NCBI GenBank assembly: GCA_036397095.1
Contig: DASWJQ010000097.1
Coordinates: 1-35,098, forward strand
Reading direction: 5' to 3'
From: DASWJQ01 sp036397095
GTDB taxonomy: Bacteria; Chloroflexota; Anaerolineae; Anaerolineales; E44-bin32
DNA length: 35,098 nucleotides
A program made the position numbers and the translations under genes. Numbering within the stretch: position 1 is the first letter of the stretch; the number at the start of each line of letters is the position of its first letter. The notes under the pieces are model-generated. The model was not told where the DNA came from, searched no databases, and was given only the letters and a program-made list of their open reading frames with translations. Of this stretch, positions 14,646 to 22,769 are shown piece by piece.

Positions 14646-16436
14646 TCAGCCGGCGGCGGGTGTCTCTGAAGATTCCACTACCTCGATATGCAGTTCATCC
14701 AATTGTTCTGGATCCACCGGCGATGGCGCGCTGGCCATCACATCGCGCGCCGCCTGGTTCTTGGGAAAGGCGATTACCTCACGGATGTTGGGCTCTTGCG
14801 CCAGAATCATGGCGATGCGATCGATCCCGGGTGCGATGCCACCGTGCGGCGGCGTGCCGAATTCGAAGGCCTCCAGCATATGACCAAAGCGCGCCTGCGC
14901 CACCTGCGGGTCGAGCCCGATCAAGTCGAAGACCTTCTCCTGCAGACCGCGCTCGTGGATACGAATACTGCCCCCGCCGACCTCGTAGCCGTTGAGTACG
15001 ATGTCATATTGCGCACCCCGCACGCGGGCCGGATCGCTGTCGAGCAGTGGCACGTCCTCTGGCAGGGGAGCCGTGAACTGATGATGGCTCGGATCCCAGC
15101 GATCCTCCGCGTCGCTCCAGAAGAACAGCGGAAAATCGATGATCCAGGCGAAGGCCAGGACGTTGGGATCCTTCAATCCCAACCGGTCGCCCAGGTGCTC
15201 GCGCAGGCGTCCTAAGGCCTCGTAGACGATGGCCGCTTGATCGGCCACGAAGAGCAGCAAGTCACCGGGCTCAGCTTGCATGGACTCGATAAGTGCGGTC
15301 AGCATGTCATCGCTCAGGAACTTGCCGAACGACGAGCGCTGCTCGCCGCCTGTTTCCAGCGCCAGATAGGCGAGACCCTTGGCACCATGGGAGGCGACCA
15401 GTTCGGTCAGCTCGTCGATCTCGCGCCGGCTGTAGCTGGCGCACCTCTTGGCGTTGAGGCCACGCACCGTGCCCCCGCTGGCCAGGACCGTGTCAAATAC
15501 CTTGAAGCCACTGCCCTCGACGACCGCTGATACGTCTGCCAATTCCAGCCCAAAGCGCAGATCGGGGTTGTCCTTGCCGAAGCGGTCCATCGCTTGCTGG
15601 TACGTGAGACGCGGCCAGGGCGTTGCCAAGAGCGTGCGCGCTGGCGTCACCTGTTCCACCAATGAGGTGAAAAGCTCCTCGGCCACCTTCATCACATCCT
15701 CGCGGTGGACGAAGGACATCTCTAGATCGAGCTGGGTGAACTCGGGTTGGCGATCGCCGCGCTGGTCTTCATCCCGGAAACAGCGGGCGATCTGGAAGTA
15801 CTTCTCCACGCCGGCCACCATCAGCAGCTGTTTGAGCTGCTGGGGCGATTGCGGCAGCGCATAGAATTCGCCGGCATACAGTCGCGACGGGACCAGGTAA
15901 TCGCGGGCGCCTTCCGGCGTTGTCTTGAACAGGATGGGGGTCTCGACTTCGAGGAACCCCTGGCCATCCAGGTAATCACGGATGTACTTGACCACTTTGT
16001 GGCGCAATGCCAGATTGGCCTTCATGCGTTCTCGCCGTAGGTCCAGGTAGCGGTAGCGCAACCGGACCATCTCATCGACTTCGCTCTCATCGTTGATGGC
16101 GAACGGCGTGGTTTTGGCCGGGTTGAGCACTACAAGCCGGTGAGCCTCGACTTCAATCTCCCCGCTCGGCAAATCCGGGTTCGCGCTGCCAGCCGGCCGG
16201 GCGCGCACCGTCCCTTCCACCTGGACGACAAATTCCGAGCGGACGTCTTCGGCCGTCTGATGAGCATCGGCCGACAGCTCCGGATTGGCCACAACCTGGG
16301 TCAACCCCCAGCGGTCGCGCACATCGAGGAAGGTGACTCCGCCGTGATCGCGACGCCGGTTGACCCATCCCGCCAGCGTGACTTGCTGGCCGATGTGTTC
16401 TTTACGCAGTTCGCCGCATGTGTGTGTCTTGTACAT
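14646..16436 (-). CDS. aspS: Aspartyl-tRNA synthetase
   Basis: 596 residues, the normal bacterial length. Start ATG 16436-16434 has GGGAGGGG 5 nt upstream. The N-terminal OB-fold anticodon-binding domain contains GWVNRRRDHGGVTFLDVRDR. The class II core shows motif 1 around FLEVETPILFKTTPEGARDYLVPSR, motif 2 with FQIARCFRDEDQRGDRQPEFTQLDLEMSF, and motif 3 GIAPGIDRIAMIL. The bacterial GAD insertion domain lies between motifs 2 and 3. It charges tRNA-Asp. Whether it also charges tRNA-Asn (non-discriminating form, needing GatCAB) cannot be read here. The gene has its own promoter and a leader with attenuator features. Confidence 0.98.
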   Translation of the reverse strand: MYKTHTCGELRKEHIGQQVTLAGWVNRRRDHGGVTFLDVRDRWGLTQVVANPELSADAHQTAEDVRSEFVVQVEGTVRARPAGSANPDLPSGEIEVEAHRLVVLNPAKTTPFAINDESEVDEMVRLRYRYLDLRRERMKANLALRHKVVKYIRDYLDGQGFLEVETPILFKTTPEGARDYLVPSRLYAGEFYALPQSPQQLKQLLMVAGVEKYFQIARCFRDEDQRGDRQPEFTQLDLEMSFVHREDVMKVAEELFTSLVEQVTPARTLLATPWPRLTYQQAMDRFGKDNPDLRFGLELADVSAVVEGSGFKVFDTVLASGGTVRGLNAKRCASYSRREIDELTELVASHGAKGLAYLALETGGEQRSSFGKFLSDDMLTALIESMQAEPGDLLLFVADQAAIVYEALGRLREHLGDRLGLKDPNVLAFAWIIDFPLFFWSDAEDRWDPSHHQFTAPLPEDVPLLDSDPARVRGAQYDIVLNGYEVGGGSIRIHERGLQEKVFDLIGLDPQVAQARFGHMLEAFEFGTPPHGGIAPGIDRIAMILAQEPNIREVIAFPKNQAARDVMASAPSPVDPEQLDELHIEVVESSETPAAG

Positions 16437-16455
16437 CGACCCCTCCCGGGGAAAG

Positions 16456-16488
16456 AAAAAGCCGCCCGCTCTGTCGTAGCCGGGCGGC
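16456..16488 (-). terminator. Intrinsic terminator in the aspS leader (attenuator)
   Basis: GCCGCCCG (16488-16481) and CGGGCGGC (16468-16461) pair perfectly and TTTTT (16460-16456) follows, 20 nt before the aspS start. TCCGCCGC (16491-16484) overlaps the left arm and can instead pair with GCGGCGGA (16542-16535), a candidate antiterminator. Confidence 0.85.
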
Positions 16489-16508
16489 GGAAGTCCTGGC
16501 GAACCGCG

Positions 16509-16601
16509 CTAGCTCAGCGCCGGCTGCGCCTGCCTCCGCCGCACTGGATTATCGTTAGCGTTAATCCGCTGGCTGCCTATCTGCTTGAGGTTGTGCACCA
16601 T
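16509..16601 (-). CDS. Candidate 30-codon leader peptide of aspS
   Basis: ATG 16601-16599 to TAG 16511-16509. The ATG lies about 2-3 nt after the predicted transcription start, so translation would be leaderless or nearly so. The peptide opens MVHNLKQIGSQ and has I-N-A-N-D-N at residues 13-18, four Asn and one Asp in all. Downstream codons overlap the antiterminator strand (GCGGCGGA 16542-16535). The stop codon lies in a small hairpin GCGCT-GAGCT-AGCGC (16520-16506). No known family. It may be a control peptide sensing Asp- or Asn-tRNA supply, or it may be a chance open frame; the placement between promoter and attenuator is the main support. Confidence 0.4.
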   Translation of the reverse strand: MVHNLKQIGSQRINANDNPVRRRQAQPALS

Positions 16602-16610
16602 CGTTCCGCG

Positions 16611-16640
16611 ATTATAGCACCCGCCAGACAGCAGGGTCAA
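16611..16640 (-). promoter_or_regulatory. Sigma70 promoter of aspS
   Basis: -35 TTGACC at 16640-16635, 18-nt spacer, consensus -10 TATAAT at 16616-16611; predicted start near 16604-16603. It begins 11 bp after the stop of the preceding gene. Confidence 0.82.
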
Positions 16641-16651
16641 CGCGGCGCCGC

Positions 16652-17974
16652 TCAGTCCAACGCCTGCCAGTCTTCGGCCGTATCGACGTCAAGCAAGGCC
16701 CGCTCGTCGGCGGGCACCGGCTCGATCATGAATTGATCGAACACCGCCCGGCCGCCGCGGTCACCCTGGACCTGCGCCAGCGCTTCGAATGTAATCCTGT
16801 CAAACAAAACCGGGTTGCCCCATCTGTTGGCGGCTCGGGGGGCGACGATTGGTGCCAACGTTGCCCGGTGGGCCGCCACCAGCCGGCTTATCAGCTCGCT
16901 ATCAACCAGGGGCATGTCCGCCAACAGAAAGACGACCCCCTCGCAGCGCTCGGCGGCGGCGGCCAGGCCAGCCCGCATCGACCCGCTCTGCCCCTCATTC
17001 CAACGCTCGTTGACCACAACTTCGACGCCACGTGTCCCGATCCGCTGTCGCACCCGGTCGGCTTCGGCGCCCAGCACAACGACGATCGGTGCCAAGCCTG
17101 CCCCAGCGGCCGCCCACACCGCTCGGGCCACAAGCGGTTGACCATGCCAGCTGTCGGCCTGTTTGAGCGAACCCATCCGGCTGGCGCCGCCGGCGGCCAG
17201 CACGACTCCAGCAATCCGGCCAAAAGCCAGACAAGCGCCGTTCTCTTGTGGCGGGGCCAAAACCACGCTGGCCAGACGCTCCGTGGCCAAGGCGCCCTGG
17301 GCAACCTCTTGGGCCGCTTCCAACCTGTCGGACCCGCCGATCAGCAGCGGACGTACGCTAGCAGCCGGCGGGATCCCCTTCAGCGAGCCGTCGGTCGAGG
17401 TCAGCAAGCGGACCAGGTGTGCCGGGTCAATCCGCTGGCCGAGCTCGAGGTCCGTCACCTGCGCCAGGCGCTCGGGGCGATGGACAACCTCCGGCCCCAG
17501 CAACTGGCCGATTGCCCGCAGTCCGATGACCGGCACCACCAGATCGCTTGTCGGCGGAATAACCGGCTCATGCTCTGCCGGCGCCTTAAGGGGCCGCTGG
17601 CGCGAACCATCGGCTTCAACAAGCAGCACCCCACCCCGCTCGGCCAGCAGGTGATGGAGATCGTCGATCGCCTCGACCGGCAGTCCAGCCAATTTGCCTT
17701 CGTCATTAGCCAAGGGCCGGCCGCTAACCAGCGCTGACCCGTGCTCGATGGCCGCCTCGACAACCTGGCCCAGATCATCACCCAACCGCCAGATCAGATG
17801 CGTCGCAGCCAGATCCGCTTCTTGAGTCGCCAGATGGGTTGTGGTCGTCACGAGGACCGGCCGGTGGCCAGCCAGCTCACGGACCAAGCGGCGCATGGCG
17901 CTGGTCTTGCCACCGGCGCCCACGAAGCTGACGACGGTGCCTCCAACCAGCCGCAGCGCCTTGCGCAGCTCCAA
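16652..17974 (-). CDS. YqeC-MocA fusion: Se-dependent Mo hydroxylase accessory + MCD synthase
   Basis: 440 residues starting at TTG 17974, one base after the upstream stop. The N-terminal half (about 1-245) is YqeC-like: a nucleotide-binding loop VGAGGKTSAMRRL at 17-29, TTTTHLA, and VEADGSRQRPLKAPAEHEPVIP. YqeC is known as an accessory of selenium-dependent molybdenum hydroxylases. The C-terminal half (about 250-440) is a MocA/MobA-type nucleotidyltransferase: VVLAAGGASRMGSLKQ near 255-270, NERWNEGQSGSMRAGL, and the metal-binding LLADMPLVD. MocA converts Mo-molybdopterin and CTP to molybdopterin cytosine dinucleotide plus pyrophosphate, the cofactor form used by many xanthine-oxidase-family enzymes. 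The fusion suggests both steps act on the same cofactor. Last gene of the Mo-hydroxylase operon. Confidence 0.9.
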   Translation of the reverse strand: MELRKALRLVGGTVVSFVGAGGKTSAMRRLVRELAGHRPVLVTTTTHLATQEADLAATHLIWRLGDDLGQVVEAAIEHGSALVSGRPLANDEGKLAGLPVEAIDDLHHLLAERGGVLLVEADGSRQRPLKAPAEHEPVIPPTSDLVVPVIGLRAIGQLLGPEVVHRPERLAQVTDLELGQRIDPAHLVRLLTSTDGSLKGIPPAASVRPLLIGGSDRLEAAQEVAQGALATERLASVVLAPPQENGACLAFGRIAGVVLAAGGASRMGSLKQADSWHGQPLVARAVWAAAGAGLAPIVVVLGAEADRVRQRIGTRGVEVVVNERWNEGQSGSMRAGLAAAAERCEGVVFLLADMPLVDSELISRLVAAHRATLAPIVAPRAANRWGNPVLFDRITFEALAQVQGDRGGRAVFDQFMIEPVPADERALLDVDTAEDWQALD

Positions 17975-17975
17975 C

Positions 17976-18791
17976 TCAGTCCGCCAGTTTGGCCCGGATC
18001 TGCGGCCGGGTCAGCAGCGCTTCCAGGACGCCCCCACCGACGGCCAGGGCTTTGTCCGAAATCTGGGAGGCGTAGCCGGATTCGAGACGCGGGTCCAGGT
18101 CACCGACTTTCATGCCGGCCTTGACCGCCACGCCATCATGGATGATGCCCCGCAGCACACCGTCAAAGGGGGCCTCTAGCCGGTGCCCATCGACCGTCGC
18201 CAGCGCGGCGCCTTGCTCGACCGCCTGGCCAATCTCGGCAACCGCGGTCAGCACGCCGGTGGCCGGCGCCCGCAGCACCCGGTCCCGATCTTTGCCACCG
18301 ACCGGATCGGGAACGCCAGTGTCGGCCTGGGCCTGGCCGGCCCAAATCACCCGGCCCAGATGGTGGCCACGCATTGTCTCGACCACGGCGTGACAGTCCT
18401 TGCCGGCGGTGAAGCCCGGCCCCAGGCCGATGACCATCGGCGCCGCCTCGCGTCCCAATTCGGGCGGCTGCTTGCGCATGCGGCCATCCACCAAGCCGTC
18501 TGGATTGAGCGCTTGGCGGCTGGCGGCCGCTGGATCCACCAACACCGGTATCTGGCTCTTGGCCCAGGCTTCGACGACCGCACCCGCGTTGGCCACCTTG
18601 ACGGCCGGCAAGTCTTCAATCTGGACCTGCCCGGCATACACGGCCTCGGCCAGCGCCACCAACCGCCGTACGGCCAGCGGCTGTTCGATTTCGCAGACGA
18701 CAACCTGGAAGCCGGTGCGATGCAGCCTGGCGGCAACGCCAGTCGCCAGGTCACCACCGCCGCGAAGCAGGATCCTTGGGCCGCCGGTCAT
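17976..18791 (-). CDS. yqeB: YqeB family Se-dependent molybdenum hydroxylase accessory protein
   Basis: 271 residues; ATG 18791 is 2 bp after the preceding stop. The opening RILLRGGGDLATGVAARLHRTGF is the YqeB/EF2563 signature, a dinucleotide-binding-like glycine loop. It is followed by VVCEIEQPLAVRR, VLVDPAA, PMVIGLGPGFTAGKDCHAVVETMRGHHLGRVI with a conserved cysteine, and a C-terminal barrel-like half (VLRAPATGVLTAVAEIGQAVEQG, VDGHRLEAPFDGVLRG) resembling a biotinyl/lipoyl-type or hammerhead fold. YqeB genes track selenium-dependent molybdenum hydroxylases in comparative studies, and their product is thought to help install or mature the labile selenium. The exact chemistry is not established. 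Neighbours on both sides belong to the same system. Confidence 0.9.
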   Translation of the reverse strand: MTGGPRILLRGGGDLATGVAARLHRTGFQVVVCEIEQPLAVRRLVALAEAVYAGQVQIEDLPAVKVANAGAVVEAWAKSQIPVLVDPAAASRQALNPDGLVDGRMRKQPPELGREAAPMVIGLGPGFTAGKDCHAVVETMRGHHLGRVIWAGQAQADTGVPDPVGGKDRDRVLRAPATGVLTAVAEIGQAVEQGAALATVDGHRLEAPFDGVLRGIIHDGVAVKAGMKVGDLDPRLESGYASQISDKALAVGGGVLEALLTRPQIRAKLAD

Positions 18792-18793
18792 GG

Positions 18794-21007
18794 CTACGGC
18801 AGCGGTTCGAGCCCGCGGCTGATACGTTCGGGGGTCAGCGGGAACTCGTCAAACCAGATACCGGTTGCATCCCGCACGGCCGCCGCAACCGCCGGAGCCA
18901 AGGGGATGAACGGCATCTCGGCCATACCACGAGCCCCCCACGGCCCAATTGGGTCGGGCACTTCGAGCACGATGGACTGCACTTCGTCGGGGATGTCGAG
19001 CACGCCTGGAATTAGATAGGTCGACAAGTGCTGGGTTTGCACGCGCCCGTCAGGCTGCTGAAAGTCCTCGAGGATCGTGTAGCCGGCCGCCTGGACCACA
19101 CCGCCCTCAATTTGCCCGATCACCTGCTGCCGGTTGATGGCCTTGCCGACATCATCGGCGCACACCACCTTGCGCAGGTGGACATGCCCGGTCTCTGTGT
19201 CGACTTCGACGAAAGCGGCTTCGGCCACATAGCCGTAGGCAAAGTTGGGTTTGGCCTTGCCGGTCTCCGGGTGAAACATCTCGGTCGCCGGCGGGCGGTA
19301 GGTAAACTCGCCGATGGCCGGCCGCTCCTCGTCCTCCCAGCGGCGCAATGCGGCTTCGGCCGCCCCGCGGATGGCATTGCCGGCCATGAATGTCATGCGC
19401 GAAGCCGAGGCCGAGCCGGAGTCGCCCGAGCTGGCGGTATCCGAGACGTCGAGCGCAACCCGGTCGGCGGACACCCCGACCGCTTCGGCGGCCATCTGGA
19501 TAAACACGGTATGGGCGCCCTGGCCGACGTCGGCGCCCGCATGGCGCAGGATGACCCGTTCCACCTCGGCGCCACCCTGCAATTCGATCTTGGCGACACA
19601 CTTCTCTGGCGCACCAAAGGAGAACCCGACGTTCTTGAAGCCGCAGGCGAAGCCCACCCCACGCTTGACATGCCGCTCCTCAGCGCCCGCGCCGTTGGGT
19701 CCCTGCCAGCCCTCCACCGTGTGCTGCCACCCGGCGGCCGAGGCGCACGAGGCAATGACCTCTTCCAGCGAAATGCCAGGCGGCAGCGGTGTGTCAACCG
19801 ACAGCAGGCTGCCTTCCTTGAGGACGTTGCGCATCCGGATTTCGACAGGATCCAGCCCCAAGGCTTCGGCCAGCTTGTTGATCTGGCCTTCGGCGGCAAA
19901 GGCCGCTTGCGGACCCCCAAAGCCGCGGAAAGCGCCGCCGGGCACATGGTTGGTGTAGACCGAGTACGCGTCGACCCACACGTTGTCAATCTCGTAAGGC
20001 CCGGTGCACATCAAGGTGGCGTTGCCCAACACCTTGGTCGAGGTGTAGGCGTAGGCCCCGCCGTCCTGGATAATCTCGACCTTGGCGCCCGTAACCTTGC
20101 CCTGCCGGTCGGCGCCCCACTTGGCCCGCAGGACGAACGGATGGCGCTTGTGGTGGCCGACGACCGACTCCTCGCGCGACCAAATCGTCTTGACCGGCCG
20201 GTTGATGCCGCGTTCATGCAGCCGCAAGGCGGCCAGCGCCAGCACGATCTGTATCGACATGTCCTCGCGGCCGCCGAAGGCACCGCCGATCGCCGGGTAG
20301 CGAACGCGGATCCGCTCAAGTGGCAGGCCCAGGGCGTGGGCGATCTGCTCTTGGTCCTCATGCGTCCACTGGCCGGCAACCTCCACCGTCACTCGGCCCT
20401 GGCCGTCGAGGTAGGCCACACCGGCTTCCGGCTGCAGGTAGGCGTGCTCTTGGGCCGGCGTGCGGTACTCGGCCTCGATCACCACCTCAGCCTGGGCCAG
20501 GGCAGCCTCGGCATCCCCCTTGCGGATCTGGTACTTGTGGAACACGTTGCTTTCGTGATCCGGGTGAATGACCGTCGCCCCGGGCTGCATGGCGGCCACC
20601 GGATCAGTCACCACCGGCAGGTCTTGGTAATCCACCTCGATCTTGGCGACTGCAGTCCGGGCGATGGCTTCGGTTTCTGCAACCACCACCGCTACTTGGT
20701 CCCCGACAAAGCGGACACGGTCGGCGTGCGGCTTATCCGAGCCGGGCCCGCACAGCACCGGCTGATCGGGCAGGATGAGCCCGTACTCGTTCACGGGAAC
20801 ATCCTTGGCGGTCAGCACCAGCAGCACGCCCTCGATTGTTTCAGCCTGGCTGGTGTCAATCGCCCGTATGCGGGCGTGCGGCCTGCCAGCGAACAGGATT
20901 TGCAGGAAGGTCTGGTCAGGGTAGTTCAGATCTCCTGGGAAGCGCGTCTCGCCGGTGACTTTGCCGCGGGCGTCGACTCGTGTCATCCCCTGGCCCAAGC
21001 TGGTCAT
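18794..21007 (-). CDS. Xanthine-dehydrogenase family molybdopterin-binding subunit
   Basis: 737 residues. I start at ATG 21007 (TSLGQGMTRVDARGKVTGETRFPGD), with AGGAG 7 nt upstream; the open frame reaches 21121 but would overlap the preceding gene. The N-terminal hammerhead domain is about 10-125, then the two-lobed Mo-binding region: the glutamine-loop glycine motif IGGAFGG near 250, GGAFRGFGGPQ near 360, GADVGQGAHTV near 500, and the C-terminal active-site glutamate in WGARGMAEMPFIPLAPAV. This is the catalytic subunit of a three-domain hydroxylase; the FAD and FeS domains are the fused protein at 23181-24620. Substrates in the family are purines, N-heterocycles, aldehydes or CO; the CO-dehydrogenase Cys loop is absent. 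YqeB and YqeC next door suggest a selenium-dependent purine-type enzyme. Confidence 0.9.
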   Translation of the reverse strand: MTSLGQGMTRVDARGKVTGETRFPGDLNYPDQTFLQILFAGRPHARIRAIDTSQAETIEGVLLVLTAKDVPVNEYGLILPDQPVLCGPGSDKPHADRVRFVGDQVAVVVAETEAIARTAVAKIEVDYQDLPVVTDPVAAMQPGATVIHPDHESNVFHKYQIRKGDAEAALAQAEVVIEAEYRTPAQEHAYLQPEAGVAYLDGQGRVTVEVAGQWTHEDQEQIAHALGLPLERIRVRYPAIGGAFGGREDMSIQIVLALAALRLHERGINRPVKTIWSREESVVGHHKRHPFVLRAKWGADRQGKVTGAKVEIIQDGGAYAYTSTKVLGNATLMCTGPYEIDNVWVDAYSVYTNHVPGGAFRGFGGPQAAFAAEGQINKLAEALGLDPVEIRMRNVLKEGSLLSVDTPLPPGISLEEVIASCASAAGWQHTVEGWQGPNGAGAEERHVKRGVGFACGFKNVGFSFGAPEKCVAKIELQGGAEVERVILRHAGADVGQGAHTVFIQMAAEAVGVSADRVALDVSDTASSGDSGSASASRMTFMAGNAIRGAAEAALRRWEDEERPAIGEFTYRPPATEMFHPETGKAKPNFAYGYVAEAAFVEVDTETGHVHLRKVVCADDVGKAINRQQVIGQIEGGVVQAAGYTILEDFQQPDGRVQTQHLSTYLIPGVLDIPDEVQSIVLEVPDPIGPWGARGMAEMPFIPLAPAVAAAVRDATGIWFDEFPLTPERISRGLEPLP

Positions 21008-21017
21008 CCAAGCACTC

Positions 21018-22763
21018 CTAGATGTGGTCGTCGACCACTGCCGCCAGCTGCTCGTCGTTTGTGTCCATCCGCTCCACTTCTCGCGCCAGGATGCGGCGCA
21101 GCACGGCCAGGCTGGCGGCATAGGTTGGATCCATGCCGTAGTAGGACAGCGATCCCGCCCCCAAGTTCCTGCCTTTGCTCAGCGGTGTGTCCGAGGCATA
21201 GTGCAGAATGCCCAACTCGAACGGCAACTCATGCAGATTGACAATCTCATCCGTCGGATAGCGCTTGGGCCTGGCCATCTCGTAGATGGCTGACAGGTAC
21301 GGCCCGGCCTCCATCTCGATGTCGGTGTACCCCTCCCGGTAAAACACGTCGATGTATTTGGGGGTCTGCAAGAAAGTGCCGCGGACGCTGACTGCCTTCT
21401 GATTGTCGAGCACGGTGCCGTAGACCAGATCCGCTTCGACATCGCCTGCCCGAAAGCAATTTTCAAACAGATAGGTGTTGTGGGATTGTTCATCAAAGAC
21501 CACCGACGGGATCATGACATCGCCAATCACTCCATTGAGCGTGGCCGCCTTGCCCACAATGAAGACCCCGCGCAGATCGCCGACACGGCTGGCGATCGAA
21601 GTCAGCAGCAGGTAGGCCGCCATCCCCAACGGGTAGTCGATGTTCACAATGTAGGACTGGCTGGCTCGCAGCCGCTCGACCAAGTCGTGCGGCAGTCGCG
21701 GATCAATTCCGTCGGCGTCCAGCTGCGACAAATCGATCACTTGCGCCTCAACATCGAAGCTGTGCTCGCTAGGCACGCGCGTGATGCCGCTGCGCCGCTC
21801 GACGTCTTCGATCTGCGGCTGCAAGTGTTGTCCCTGCGGCGTCTGAACATAGCTCTTGAGCGCGTAATACAGGAAGTTCTCGGGGCTTGAGGGAACCTGG
21901 CGCGCCTGGATGTCTTCCCATTCCGCCAACAAGTCATCTTCCCCCGGCCCCTGGATGAAGGCCAGCAGTTCTTCACGCTGGCGCAGGGCGAAACCGGTCA
22001 GCAAATTGGCCAGACTGTGCGTGTTGCTTGACACGAAATAGACCGGGCGATGCAGCAGATTGGGATTGCTGGCTTCGACCTGCTCCCACCACAACTCGGT
22101 TGCGCGCCGGTAATCATTCAGGGTCGAGGCCAGCAGGCGCACTCGCAGCCGCTTCTTGCCCCCGGCGATCGCCCGCAGCAGCGGCCAGAAAGCCGCACCC
22201 CAGACTCCGCGCAACCGCTCCAGGTCTCCAGCAGGCACGCCGATGGCGTGACTCAGCGCGGCTAATCCTTCCAGATCATCGCTGGGGGCCTCGAGAAAAC
22301 GCTGCAGTTGGTCGCCCTGCATCAGGCCATGTAGCTTGTTCCATTCGATTTGGAATGCGGTCAGGAGCGGGATAATATCGTCGATATCGGAGCGGCTGGC
22401 GATGTAGCAGGCAAGCGTATCCTGCCCATCAAAGAACGAGCGCCGTCGCCTGGCGGCCGGCGGCGCCGGCTGCCACGATTCAATATCGCCCACGCCACGG
22501 AGCTGGAAGACCTCCTGGCTCTGTCCCAGTATCACCCGCTCAACTTGGGGCATGCATGGCGGCAGGCGGAGCGAACTGTAGATCAGCGCACCCAGGTCGG
22601 GCTCGCTCCCCCTGGCGCTGGGATGCAGCGCCGAGCCCATGCCGGCGTGCACTTCTTCAAGCGTGCGGATTTGGATGTCGGCGGAGGAGCGCAACAACGA
22701 ATAATAGGTCTTGATATACAGCTCGATTTCTTCCGAGCCTGTGTTGGGAACGGTTCGATCCAT
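21018..22763 (-). CDS. Nucleoside-phosphorylase-like protein with unknown N-terminal domain
   Basis: 581 residues from ATG 22763. The C-terminal third (about 385-560) carries nucleoside phosphorylase superfamily motifs: FIVGKAATLNGVIGDVMIPS then VVFDEQSHNTY, comparable to the GKAGxL...GDVVIPxxxxxDE region of purine nucleoside phosphorylases, and later YTDIEMEAGPYLSAIYEMA, comparable to the substrate-binding xVEMEAAAL helix. The N-terminal 350 residues are helical, soluble and not recognised by me. From memory, proteins like this may be listed under an uncharacterised DUF (possibly DUF6909), which I cannot verify. It sits 10 bp before the Mo subunit and 6 bp after a membrane protein. Supplying free purine bases to the hydroxylase, or sensing them, is a reasonable inference. 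Confidence 0.65.
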   Translation of the reverse strand: MDRTVPNTGSEEIELYIKTYYSLLRSSADIQIRTLEEVHAGMGSALHPSARGSEPDLGALIYSSLRLPPCMPQVERVILGQSQEVFQLRGVGDIESWQPAPPAARRRRSFFDGQDTLACYIASRSDIDDIIPLLTAFQIEWNKLHGLMQGDQLQRFLEAPSDDLEGLAALSHAIGVPAGDLERLRGVWGAAFWPLLRAIAGGKKRLRVRLLASTLNDYRRATELWWEQVEASNPNLLHRPVYFVSSNTHSLANLLTGFALRQREELLAFIQGPGEDDLLAEWEDIQARQVPSSPENFLYYALKSYVQTPQGQHLQPQIEDVERRSGITRVPSEHSFDVEAQVIDLSQLDADGIDPRLPHDLVERLRASQSYIVNIDYPLGMAAYLLLTSIASRVGDLRGVFIVGKAATLNGVIGDVMIPSVVFDEQSHNTYLFENCFRAGDVEADLVYGTVLDNQKAVSVRGTFLQTPKYIDVFYREGYTDIEMEAGPYLSAIYEMARPKRYPTDEIVNLHELPFELGILHYASDTPLSKGRNLGAGSLSYYGMDPTYAASLAVLRRILAREVERMDTNDEQLAAVVDDHI

Positions 22764-22769
22764 CTCGGT

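Noticed and set aside
16437..16640. T-box ahead of aspS
   Set aside because: No sequence close to AGGGTGGNACCGCG, and the leader is too short for a stem I.
18794..21007. Aerobic CO dehydrogenase large subunit (CoxL)
   Set aside because: The form I signature loop with its active-site cysteine is not present; the YqeB/YqeC context favours a purine-type hydroxylase.
19028..21241. 737-codon open frame on the plus strand opposite the Mo subunit
   Set aside because: Antisense shadow of a clear xanthine-dehydrogenase-family gene; no ribosome site and no recognisable motif.
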